A DNA stretch of 64,000 nt from Wyeomyia smithii (Eukaryota > Arthropoda > Insecta > Diptera > Culicidae): positions 102,551,306-102,615,305 of the forward strand of contig NC_073695.1 of assembly GCF_029784165.1 (NCBI RefSeq). Reading direction: 5' to 3'. Both the position numbers and the translations under genes were made by a program. Under the pieces are notes generated by a model. It did not search any database, was not told the origin of the DNA, and saw only the letters and a list, made by a program, of their open reading frames with translations. This document shows, piece by piece, positions 43,732 through 55,060 of the stretch; positions within the stretch are counted from its first letter, which is position 1, and every line of letters begins with the position of its first letter.

Positions 43732-45417
43732 ATTGCTATTTTCCGTAAACCACTGCTAGCCGCCCCACGCCGATTGCAGCATATGCTGTTGAACCTCCAA
43801 CGATATAATCTTTTCGTGGAATTCGTGACTGGAAATGATAACGTGGTAGCCGATGCGTTGTCGCGAGCTTGCCTTGTAGTAACGGAACCTGATGAGTATA
43901 AGAAGCGTAACATATACGAAGTGCTAGAAGATGTGCAAAATGTTAAATTAGGTGCTTTTCTGAAAGTTGCGGACAGTAAAATAAGTGACATTATTGAGCA
44001 AACAGAAAAAGACCCATCGATGCAATTGGTGATGAGTTATATTCGTAACGGTTGGCCGGATTCCGTCGATCGTGTACCTGATAGTGCTACAATTTATTAC
44101 AGTTATCGTAACGAACTTGCCACGCAAGACGGCCTTATCTTTCGCAATGATCGTATATTAGTGCCACATGTTCTTCGAAGGAATCTTATCGATAGCTGTC
44201 ACTTAAGTCACAACGGGATGGAGGCCACTTTAAAGTTGGCACGAGCAAATTTGTTCTGGCCCGGCATGAGTTCGCAGATCAAGGAAGTCGTAAAACAATG
44301 TCCCATTTGTGCAAAATTCGCCGCTTCACAATCACATCTTCCTATGCAAAGTCATGAAATTCCGCTTTATCCATTTCAGCTTGCATCGATGGATGTATTC
44401 TTTGCAGAGTACCGAGGAATCAAGCGCAGTTTTTTGATAACTGTTGATCACTACTCCGATTTCTTCGAATTGGACATCTTGAAGGATCTTACGCCAGAGT
44501 CCGTGATAATCGCGTGCAAGCAGAATTTTGCCCGCCATGGGGTCCCGCAACGTGTCGTCTGTGATAACGGAACTAATTTTGTTAACCATAAGATGACAAG
44601 GTTCGCATCTGAATGGGACTTTGAGCTTGTTACGTCCGCACCGTATCATTAGCGGGCTAACGGTAAAGCGGAGGCTGCTGTGAAAGTGGCCAAACAATTG
44701 TTGAAGAAGGCCCAAGAAAGTGGAACTGAGTTTTTGTACGCTTTGTTGCATTGGCGCAATATTCCAAACAAGGTAGGGTCTAGTCCCGTCGCACGATTTT
44801 TCGCACGTTCCACTCGGTGTGGTGTACCGTCAACAGTTGATCGTCTACGTCCAATGGTAGTTAAAGACGTACCGACTGCAATAGAAGTGAACCGTCAAAA
44901 AGCTAAATTCTACTATGATAAAAAAACAAAGCCATTACCGGAGTTGCGGGTTAGGTCGCCAGTCCATGTCCAATTAAGACCCGATACAACAAAGCTTTGG
45001 ACACCAGGCTTTGTTACCAGTCGTCTGAACGATCGGTCATATGTTGTAAATGTAGATGGTGTGGACTACCGTCGGTCGTTAGTTCATCTCAAGCCACGTA
45101 AGGATCCCGAAACGCTGCCTATCCGCTCTGAACCGGTCATTCGGAATCAGAAACTGCTGCCAAACCAAACACCGGCGGATAATGATTCGCGATATAATGC
45201 AACCCAAACGGCTGATTGTTGTTCTACTGGAACGGAGTGCAACACGAACGTCAACACGACTGAAACGACAGCCCCTGCTTTGTTTACTCAAACTGAGATT
45301 ACACCACCCACAACGAGCACACATCGGAATCGGCTTGTTACACCGTCGTCAAGTAGTGGACCAAAAAGAACCATTCGCGTTCCAGAAAAACTGAAGGATT
45401 ATCAGTTAGATTTTTGA
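43732..45417 (+). pseudogene. Pol: integrase and C-terminus
   Basis: Continues in the same frame: FVTGNDNVVADALSRACLV (RNase H tail), then integrase with zinc-binding CHLSHNGMEATLKLARANLF and KQCPICAKF, the catalytic-core ITVDHYSDFFELD and VCDNGTNF, then TSAPYH and TAG (44650-44652). After the stop ANGKAEAAVKVAKQLLKK carries the catalytic Glu. The tail has WRNIPNKVGSSPVARFF, PVHVQLRPDTTKLWTPG and a Thr-rich end at TGA 45415-45417. The stop removes the DDE glutamate and makes integrase inactive. Confidence 0.85.
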
Positions 45418-45447
45418 GGTTTTTGTTTTTTTTAAGAAACGGGAAGA

Positions 45448-45640
45448 TGTTCTTGATTACTTTGAAGTGCCCCTCATGTGTACTACTCATACTGCTATTC
45501 TTTGTACTAAATACATAAACTCTCTTTTACTTGATTTCTGGCGCCATTATAGTTCGAGTTCTCACACGGTACAGATCGTTGAATAATCTTAATTAGTAAA
45601 TATAAAAGTAGTTTCATATTTTATATCGCGAAATAGAACA
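45448..45640 (+). repeat. 3' LTR, 193 bp
   Basis: Same limits and length as the 5' LTR. Preceded by the polypurine tract AAGAAACGGGAAGA (45434-45447) and followed by TAGGG. Confidence 0.9.
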
Positions 45641-45837
45641 TAGGGTATTTTAGCTTTGTTGATTATGTAAGTCTGTTTTCTGAAGCCGCTCTATAGCTGA
45701 TAAATTTTCAGTATCCATGCCCAAAGATTTAAACATTGCAGTCTGTCGTGCATCCTCCGATATTTCAAGTTTACGCTTTGTACCCTCTCGTTTGAGTTCC
45801 GCACGCTGTTCTTACTTTTTATCTTCACATAATTAAC

Positions 45838-46895
45838 AATATATAATATCAATAAAAAGCTGATTAGGCTGATACGTGCCACCCTTGAAGGTTCTACATC
45901 GAGCGTCAGGATAGCCGGTGAGCTCGTTCGTGACGTTAGATGGTTTGAAGCAGGGTGACGGGCTGTCGAACTTATTGTTCAACATCGCATTGGAAGGTGC
46001 TATATGGAGGGCTGGTGTGCAGAAAAGCGGCACCATCATTACGAAGTCGCACATGCTTCTCGGTTTTGCGGACGATATCGACATCATTGGTATCAACCGT
46101 AGAGCTGTGGAAGAGGCCTTCGGACCTCTCAGGAGAGAAGCTGCGAGATTAGGGCTTGTCATAAACTCTGCCAAAACGAAATACATGGTGGCTGGCAGAG
46201 TGCGTGGTAGTTCGTCGGAGGTTGGTGCTGCGGTGGTGCTAGATGGGGAAACATTTGAAGTAGTCGACGAATTAATTTACCTGGGCACATTAGTGACATG
46301 TGACAACGAGATTAGCCGTGAGATAAAGAGGCGGATAGCAGCCGCAAACAGGGCCTTTTACGGATTACGTAACCAGCTAAGGTCCCGCAGTCTGCAAATT
46401 CGAACTAAACTTGCACTCTATAAAACACTGATTCTTCCGGTGGCCCTCTTCGGCCATGAATCATGGACGCTGAAAGAGGCTAATCGGCGAGCTTTTGGTG
46501 TTTTTGAGCGTAGGATTTTGCGTTCAATCCTTGGCGGCAAACTAGAAAATGGTGTTTGGCGCAGACGCATGAACCATGAAGTGTACCAGGCATACAAATC
46601 GGCGGATATAGTCAAGCGGATAAAACACGGCAGGCTTCAGTGGGTTGGGCATGTAGCGAGAATGCCGGATGAGCGTCAAGCGAAGGCTATATTTAGCAGG
46701 AATCCCGATAGAGGTCGACGACTTCGAGGTAGACCCCGCACTCGTTGGATGTGTGCTGTCGACAAGGATGCACGCGAAATAGGTGTTAGGGGCGATTGGA
46801 GGATAGCAGCCCAAGACCGAGGGACATGGCGACGTATTCTGGATTCGGCATTGGATCGATAATCGATCTGTCGCCTTTAAAGTAAAGTAAAGTAA
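45838..46895 (+). mobile_element. RTE-like non-LTR relic C, 3' half
   Basis: Truncated at its left end: KLIRLIRATLEGSTSSVRIA, a one-base frameshift near 45918, then a 314-codon frame with LDGLKQGDGLSNLLFNIALE, GFADDIDIIGINRRAVEEAF, INSAKTKYMVAGR, FEVVDELIYLGTLVTCDNEI, RAFYGLRNQLRSRSLQIRTK, VFERRILRSILGGKLENGVW and RGRPRTRWM. It ends at TAA 46861. The 3' tail has AAAGTAAAGTAAAGTAAG, a short tandem repeat typical of RTE 3' ends. 5' truncation suggests an ordinary incomplete reverse-transcription product. Confidence 0.85.
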
Positions 46896-46899
46896 GTAA

Positions 46900-49800
46900 T
46901 ATCAATAATATCTCAACGTAATGTTAACTTATTTAAATTGTGTTCAAAGTAATATCAAGAGAGTGAGCGATATTCAAAGGTACAAAATAATATGTTTTCA
47001 CATGATCCTATCCGTTTTGCGGGGAGAGGGTCGCAATATTAGTCAGGACCGGTCCAAATGATAAAATCTCGATTCAGCTGTGAGACAAAACCATCGCTTC
47101 TTCGAGAAAGTTTATTCATCTAAAATGTATTATGCCTTTGATATTTCATTTGTCATCAATGCAAAATTGTCATATAAGCCATTACGCAAAAAGCTTCATT
47201 TAATGACTAAACTTCATTTAATGACTAAGAAAAATCATGAGAATAATCTTTACCATAAGTTTTTGTTAGACAAACTTTTTTTTATAAGAGTGTCCACTTC
47301 GATTTGCTAAGAAAAGTTTTAGACAACTTAACTGTCTACCTAAAAACTTATATCCAAAAAATCTGAGATGACCGAGTTTTTCAAGAGCGCTTTTTTAAAT
47401 GAATTTTTCATTTCATTTCTATTTTTGCAATCTTTTAGATGAAATTTCAGACCTTCGTTTAGAAATCATCCATTTAAAACTTTTCTCAGCCTCTCGTAAT
47501 TGTTTGGATATAACGATTTGAAAAAGGAGGTTTAAAATCTTCAGACCTTTTCAAATGTTGGCCCAGATAAATTTTCAATAAAAAACGTATGCTAAGTTGC
47601 TTAGGGTAGTCCGGACTACACACTAACATAGTTCCATTGAATTATGAGTGAATGCTACTAGCTCCGAGAGTTCTATAAGGTCCTATGATATTAATAATAA
47701 TATTCAAAAGCTAACGAGCAGAAATTAACTAAAAGGACATGTTTTAGTGAATGTATAAAAGAATTATGGACCATAAACGATTTAGAATTTTCAAACATTT
47801 ATTCTTCATTGTTTATATTGTAAACTAATGCAGTTCACTGAGCGCTGAATTCACTCTAATCCTACGTTAAATTACTATAATTTTGTTATATCAATCGTAA
47901 TCGTAAAATCTGTGTTATATCGTAAAATCTGTCTCGGTCGAGACTAAAATTCATTTTCTTCAATGTTTCAAGTTAAAAGATACTCTATTTGCAATCATAA
48001 CATCAAATGTGCTCTCGATGCATCATCTAACATGACTGAAAATCATTCATTCAGTACTCACCATAAATAAAATAAAGTTTCATAAATGCCGGACACGCTC
48101 ATGAAGTGTCTGTAATGGTCTCCCACCGAGGACACAAAGTGCATACAATTACCGGTGTACTCGTCGGTAAGCGGGTAGCACGTGATCGGTGTAAGTAAAA
48201 AGTTGAAAAAGTGCATAAGATACTCTCGCCCTGTGATGTGCTAGGTAAGAACCATTAGAAGGCTTTCTGCTCTATATTCGACCCGAAGCCATCAGCACCA
48301 AAGTCACAACAAGCAAAGTGTGCACATTGCAGCTAGCAGAAAAAGTAATAGCGGTAGTTTCTGGTTGTAGTCGTTTTACTGCAGCCGAATGCTACCCAAA
48401 CGTACAATTGTAGAAGCTCGATCTTTTGCGAATCAACAGAAACGGCACACATACGCTTTTCCTTCAAACCGTTTTATGGGTAATTAGAATGCATACAGAT
48501 ACCGTTACGGAATGGCAACTACCAGCACTTTGGTACCTACATGAGGCTAAGACAAGTTTGAGCGATACTTTACTGCACACAGGTCCTTGCACCAGTGGAC
48601 TTGGATTGCACTAGACACCTTTCCCGTGTTGTGGTAGCAGTCAGCGATGGTTTCGTTCTGGCTCAGACCAGCCGCCAAGCGGTCGGTTGATCCGTAAAGG
48701 CATTTCAGTCTATGCTGGCCTTTAGATGGAAATAATGCTACGTTATTCATTTCTAACAACTTTTTCAAAGCCAAGCTGCCTAGGTTCGTCCCCTATTTGG
48801 TGGTGCGAAGGTTCTGCGCTTAAAGTTCCTACGGTAGCGAAAATGGGATGCCGGGGGACCGGGTTTACCGGTCAGTAGAGTGGTGCCACCGGTCGGTCGG
48901 TCGGTGGGTGGCAAACTGTTCGGTTTGTTGGCCGGTTGGTTCGGTGCGCTGTTGTCATGAGGCAAATGCTGGTTGTTTGCTACTGACTACCAAGAGAGAG
49001 GGCATGTTTGGAGACTGAACCGCATTGCTGATGAGAGTTTTTAAATGCAGTTAGCTGTTTAGTTTTTATAATTAATGTCGGCGACGAAGGCATGCATATA
49101 CACTTTTCATATGCTCGGAAGAATGTATGATTTAATTATGCAGTGTAAAGTTTTGCTTTCATTATTTTATGAGTCCTCTTTGTTGGTTGTCGGAGACACG
49201 GTAGTAAAATATGTGTATTTTTAGTTTTCACTTGTTTGTCAATTCGACTTTGGAAACTTCATCACAATATGAGCGAATATGCCGAAGGGCGTAGTTATAC
49301 AAAAGTACTCGAGCGAATGATTCAGACTACTTCCAGTTCCACAAAGAAAAGAGGTGAACGAATGAATAATTCTTGAATGGTAAAAATAATAAAGAGCGAT
49401 TAACATAGCTGACAGATTTGGTTATAATTTATAGACCGGAAACAATTTCTATGTTCAATAGTGTTTGTTTCAATAGTATTTATTTTTAATTTTGCTTATC
49501 TGAAAAATGTATTTCCGATTTTCGTTTAGAATATACCTCAACCTAAACGATTTTTCAAATTTATTTGAATGATACAACTTTTGCTATAGTTTCTGCAATT
49601 CTTGAATTGATTTAGTTAACAATGTGGTAAAATTCAAAATCTATTGTATTCAAAATAAAAAAAAAATCCGTTTCGGATCAAAGCCTTTCTAGATAGTTCA
49701 ACATGGGGTTATCAATTCATTACGCAGCTCACGCTTAAGCTACAAACATTTTTTATTGTTTGTTGGAGAATAGACACACGACAATATGTTTTTGAAAAAC

Positions 49801-50060
49801 ATTTCCTCATTTCAAACATCTACTGGATGAATTTCAACTTGCCCGCAAAAATATTTTTCGCGATATCTTTGCTTTAGATGTTTTTTAAAATTGTAGGAAA
49901 TAGAAAATTTTTTGTGTGCAGAAACTCAGAACTAGTTTCAATTCGAAACATGTGAATTCGTTTGTCAAGATTTCGCAAATTAAACGAAACCAATTTTGAA
50001 AAATTTAAATTAATGGTCTGTAAAATTGTCAAATCCGGCTACCAATCTTCATCATTTTTT
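46900..50060. other. Largely unassigned, no supported gene
   Basis: No transposon signature is recognised. 48.05-48.35 kb is less AT-rich and has a donor-like TCG|GTAAGC near 48170, without coding content. A (CGGT)n-like tract lies at about 48891-48911. The anonymous frames at 48426-48965 on both strands show no domain. Confidence 0.5.
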
Positions 50061-50174
50061 GCCTTTCTCCTAGAAAGGTATAGCAATCACTTGCAAAACC
50101 GAAAGTATAAAAGTGCTCCAAAGGGCCGAATGGCATATATCACTCGACTCAGCTCGACGAGCTGAGCATTTTCT

Positions 50175-50218
50175 GTATGTATGTGTGTGTGTGTGTGTAT
50201 GTGTGTGTGTGTATGTGC
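50175..50218 (+). repeat. GT-rich microsatellite in repeat X
   Basis: TGTATGTATGTGTGTGTGTG with interruptions. A shorter (GT)n stands at the same place in copy Y (about 53550-53565), so it belongs to the repeat family. Confidence 0.85.
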
Positions 50219-51255
50219 AGATTTTTATTCTCACTCACTTTTCTCAGTGATGGCTGGACCGATTTTCATGAAATTAATTGCAAATGAAAGGTCTTGTTGT
50301 CTCATAAGACCCTATTGAATTTCATTGTAATCGGATTTTTAGTTTAGAGGTGATGTACCAAAATGTAAACATCATGAAACATCATTATCTCAGAAACTAC
50401 ACAACCGATTTGAACAAAATTGATTTCAAATGAATTGGCCACCTTAAAAACCCTTAACTTTTGAATTTTATAAAGATTGAACTTCGGGTTCAGAAATTAT
50501 GAAAAGAAACGTGTTCTGAAGACTGTTTAATCTCACTCATGTTTCTCAGAGATGGCTGAACCGATTTTCATAAAATCAGTGTCAAATGGAAGGACTAGTT
50601 GCCCCATAAAACCCTATTGATTTGTTTTGCAATCGGACTATTACTTTGCCTGTTATGTTTAAAAATGTAAAATCCAGCTATGAAAAGTAACATATTCCGA
50701 AGACTACTTGAACTCACTCACTTTTCTCAGAGATGGCTGACCCGATTTCCACAAAATTAGTGTCAATTAATAAGTCTAGCTACCTCGTAACGCCCTATTG
50801 AATTTTACTGTAATCGGACTGTAACTTCGTCTATAAAGCACCGAAATGTGAAAATCAATCATCAATTTGATCAATATTATTATCAGATGAGTGGGCTAGT
50901 TAGGGGTCACTGATGAATTATAATTAAACACGTGGTTTCAAAGTTTGCCTGCCCTATACGTTCCCATTTCATTTGATTATAATCGAACTTAAGCAACCGT
51001 TATGTATTAAATTGTTAATAAAACAACGAAGGTCTATTATCTCAAAGATTACATGACTTATTTGAACATAACTAGTGTCATACGAACGAGTCATCTCTCA
51101 AACTTACAAATAACAAACTTCATAACAATTTGATATGTGGCTCAAAAATTATGGAAAGAAAAGAAATTCAAAGACTATTTAAAACTATACTTGCTTTGAT
51201 CGATATATGTGGCCTTAACATAATTTAAATGTGGTATCGTACTATTTGAACGTTC

Positions 51256-52929
51256 CAAATTCATTGATTCCTTGCGATGTGTTTAAAGTCTGCAAATGCA
51301 CGACGAATCGGCCATAGGATATGATCAAAGTCGAATAACAAATCGTTTAAAATGATTGGTTTTATCGAAATGACAACATCCTCGAGTTTTGGCTTCTGTA
51401 CATCGCCTTAATTCTGAATATATTTATATTGGGTGGCATGCGGCCATTTTTAGCAGATTTTCTGGCATCAATCTCGGAAATACCCATATTGGGAGTTATT
51501 TAGTTATTTTGGTTGTTTTCCAGAAACTAAAAGTGGTCGTCTTTAAATTCAAAATGGTGTCCAGGGTCACTGTTTGGTTTCTATGCATCATCTCGATTAC
51601 GGAGATATCCATATTGAGTATTATTCGGTCATTTTCGACTGTTTCCTAGAAGTTGCCATTTAGCGATTCAAAATGGTGCCTGAGGTAAATTGTTAGCTCA
51701 TTGCATCATTCTGGTTCCAGCGTTACACAGATTGAATGGTATTTGGCTATTTTTGGCTGTTTTTCACAAACCGAAAGTCGCCATCTTGGATTTCAAAATG
51801 ATATGTAAGATAATTTCTAGCCTCTGAGCGTCATTCTGGTTGAAGAAACACCCATATTGGACGTTATTCGATCATTTTCGGCTGTTTCCCAGGAACCGGA
51901 AGTTGCCAAATCAAATTCCAAAATTGGGTCTGTGGTCGATTACAGCTACTGTAATACTCATGTTAGACGGAAATCGGCAATTTTTGGCTGTTTTTTAGGA
52001 AGCGGAAGTCGCCATTTTGGATTTCATAATGGCATTTGGAGACAATTTTGTGGATTTTGAACGTCATACTGGTTAAAGAAAAACTCATATTGGGTGGTAT
52101 TTGGTCATTTTCAGCTGTTTTCAGAAACCGGAAGTCGCCATCTTAGAATTCAAAATGCTATCTGTGGTCGAGTTTAGCTCCTGTGTATCATTCTAGATCC
52201 GGATATTATTAAATTGGGTGGAAATCGGCCATTTTTGGCTGTTTTCCAGAAACCGGAAGTTGCCATCTTACAATCCAAAATGTTGCCTGAGGTCGATTAT
52301 GGAACATATTTGTTACCACTAAAAACAATCACCTGCCAAATATGGTTCCATTTAGTTGATTAGTTCGCAAGATGTGCAGAAATTCGTGCAGAAACATGTG
52401 CTTCCAGAAGAGGGAGGGGCGTCGAACCATTATGGACATATTTGTTACCTCTAAAAACATTCACATACCAAATTTGGTTGTATTTTCTTGATTGGTTCAT
52501 GAGCTGTGCAAAATTTGTGTTTCATTTGTATGGGAGCCCTCCCTTTCAAAAGAGGGAGGGGTGTTAAAACATTATGGACATATTTTTTACCACTAAAAAC
52601 ATTCCCCTGCCAAATTTGGTTCCATTTGTATGGAACCCCTCCCTTTCAGAAAAGGGAGGGGCGTTCAACTATTAGGGACATATTAGTTACCCCTTAGATT
52701 CGGTTTCATTTGCTTGGCTTGTTCTTGAGTTGTGCAAAAATTTATGTTTCATTTGTATGGGACCCCTCCCTATCAGAAGAGGGAAGGGTCTCAAACTATC
52801 ATACGAACCTTTATCGACACCAAAAACCCCTACATACAAATTTTCACGTCGATCGGTTCGGTAGTTTTCGAGCCTATATGGATCAGCCAGACAGACAGAC
52901 AGACCGGACTGCATTTTTATATGTATAGA
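51256..52929 (-). mobile_element. Helitron-like element, copy C, minus strand, 3' end lost
   Basis: The 5' end on the minus strand is TCTATACATATAAAAATGCA at 52929, preceded by A. The same two arrays as copies A and B are present (CATTTGTATGGGACCCCTCC side 52290-52850; GGAAGTCGCCATCTTAGAAT side 51470-52290). Comparison with copy Y shows insertion into GTTGTAA^TTGAAG (minus), the A^T target. The CTAG end is absent: the left junction CGTTC|CAAATTCATTGATT falls inside the element, and about 115 bp of host repeat is missing too. Confidence 0.75.
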
Positions 52930-53436
52930 TTACAACATCAATGTTTTAGAACCTTAAGAGTGAATATACATTTATTGGGTTGAAGCATTCATGTAAATCT
53001 ATTTTTACAAATAAAAGAGTGAATGAGAAAGGCTGGGTCTGACCGCTAGGTGGATTAATTTAGGTTTTTATTCATGTCAATTATATTGTAACAAACTGAA
53101 AGCCAAAAGTATAACTGGAACCAACGCCACACATTGTTTACAATTGTGAAGTCATAGTAAACCTGGGTAAACGAGTTCTTAAATCAAGAAAAACATGATC
53201 ATTTGCCTGTTAAGAAACGGTCTCAAATTTCGTAAATTCAACCACCCCCTCCCCCAAGTTGTTTTTTGTGAATATGAACCAAAAAAGGCATTATTTGCGT
53301 TACATCAATAACACATTGCAACCAAAAGTTAACTTTTTCTTCTGCCTTGGCTTCTATATATGATTTTTTCATGTATTTTGTTTTGCCTCAAACCGTTTTG
53401 AGCTCAGTTTTTGTCCGATTTAAGATCTGCTTTTCA

Positions 53437-54855
53437 CCTTTCTCCTAGAAAGGTATAGCAATCACTGAAAAAACTAAATGTATAAAAGTGCTCCAAAGGG
53501 CCGAATGTCGTATATCACTCGACTCAGTTCGACGAGCTGAGCATTTTCTGTATGTGTGTGTGTGTAACGCTCTCTCAATTTCACTCGATTTTCTCAGAGA
53601 TGGCTGAACCGATTTCAATGAAATTAATTGCAAATGAAAGGTCTAGTTGCCCCATAAGACCCTATTGAATTTTATTGTAATCTGATTCTAGTTTAGAGGT
53701 TATGTATCAGAATGTAAAAATCACGAAACATCTAGATCTCAGAAACTATGCAACCGATTTGAACAAAATTGATTTCAAATGAACGGGCTACCTAAAAATC
53801 CCTTTACTTTTGAATTTCTTTAAGATTGAACATGTGGTTCAAAAGTTATGGAAAGAAACGTGTTCTCGAGACTATTTAATCTCACTCATGTTTCTCAGAG
53901 ATGGCTGGACCGATTTTCATAAAATTGGTGTCAAATGGAAGGTCTAGTTGCCCCATATTGATTTTTTTTGCAATCGGACTATTACTTTGCCTGTTATGTT
54001 TGGAAATGTGAAATCCAGCTATGAAAAGTTAAATATTTACAAGACTACTTAAACTCACTCACTTTTCTCAGAGATGGCTGAACCGATTTTCACTGAATTA
54101 GTGTCAAATGAGAGGTCCAGCTGCCTTATAACACCCTATTGAATTTAACTGTAATCGGACTGTAACTTCGTCTGTAATGTATCGAAATGTGAAAATCACG
54201 AAACTTAATTATCTCAGAAACTACACAACCGATTTGAACAATATTGAAATCAGATGAACAGCCCGGTTAACTGATGAATTATGATTGAACAAGTGGTTTC
54301 ATAATTCGGCTGCTCTATACGTTCCATTTTTATTTGATTATAATCGAACCTAAGCAACCGTTATACATTAAATTGTTAAAACAACTAGTCTATTATCTCA
54401 AAGATTACACGACTTATTCAACATAACTAGCGTCATACGAATGAGTTATCTCGTAAACTTACAAACAACTAACTTCATAACAACTTGATATGTGGTTCAT
54501 AAGTTATGGAACGAAAAGAAATTCAAAGACTATTTAAAACTATACCTGCTTTGATCAATATACGTGGACTCAACATAATTTAAATGCGGTTTCGTACTAT
54601 TTGAACGTTCCCGGTATCGCTCGTGATGAAATTGTTCGAAATTGAAAGTCATTTCTTTTATTTCGCTATTTCCTAAGCACTAACATTACGTCAAATTTCA
54701 TATTTTATACTTCAATTACAACATCAATATTTTAGAACCCAAAGAGTGAATATACTTTTATTGGATTGAAGCGTCCATGTAAATCTATTTTTGCAAATAA
54801 TAAGTTTGAATGAGAAAGGCTGGGTCTGACCGCTAGGTGGATTAATTTAGGTTTT
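53437..54855 (+). repeat. Unclassified interspersed repeat, copy Y (uninterrupted)
   Basis: About 1.42 kb. Begins CCTTTCTCCTAGAAAGGTAT AGCAATCACT and ends GAGAAAGGCTGGGTCTGACC GCTAGGTGGATTAAT. Internal units at about 53575, 53880 and 54055 share TTCTCAGAGATGGCTGAACC GATTT. It retains about 115 bp (about 54612-54722) missing from copy X at the Helitron site. No protein frame. The class is unknown; short inverted ends suggest a non-autonomous DNA element. Confidence 0.7.
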
Positions 54856-55060
54856 TTTAAAGATGGGTAAGAAAATGCTAATATATGAACAAACTCTTAA
54901 AATTCTGATATTTGGCTTTAAAACAAAATGGCATCGAAAAAACATCGAAAATTTCGGAATTATCAAAAATTCAAAATGGCGCCACTGCTGTCCCTTAAGA
55001 TGAAATGTGTTCAAACTCGGGGGAACTTGTTTTTGCGTCAAAATACATGAAAAAATCATA

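Larger units (their letters stand above)
40752..45640 (+). mobile_element. Ty3/gypsy-type LTR retrotransposon, complete but inactive
   Basis: 4889 bp with identical-length LTRs, a primer-binding site, gag, pol (PR-RT-RNase H-IN) and a polypurine tract. A perfect 5-bp target duplication TAGGG flanks it (40747-40751, 45641-45645). Integrase lies downstream of RNase H, the Ty3/gypsy order. The IN C-terminal motif NGKAEAAVKVAK is typical of Mag/K02A2.6-like elements (recall). No env frame. Inactivated by one frameshift, three nonsense codons and a protease active-site change. Confidence 0.9.
50061..53070 (+). repeat. Unclassified interspersed repeat, copy X (Helitron-interrupted)
   Basis: Starts GCCTTTCTCCTAGAAAGGTA TAGCAATCAC (palindromic CCTTTCTCCTAGAAAGG) and ends GAGAAAGGCTGGGTCTGACC GCTAGGTGGATTAAT. 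CCTTTCTC and GAGAAAGG are inverted. The interior has three units of about 180-300 bp with CTCACTTTTCTCAGNGATGG CTG and ACCGATTTTCATGAAATTA type text (about 50230, 50535, 50710). Copy C of the Helitron lies at 51256-52929. Same family as 53437-54855. Confidence 0.75.

Noticed and set aside
48050..48350. A non-coding first exon ending at TCG|GTAAGC near 48170
   Set aside because: Only a donor-like sequence; no promoter, no coding content and no acceptor partner identified.
6110..52850. Regularly spaced repeats as CRISPR arrays
   Set aside because: Units are 120-145 bp, variable and contiguous with no unique spacers; they are minisatellites inside Helitron-like elements in a eukaryotic genome.
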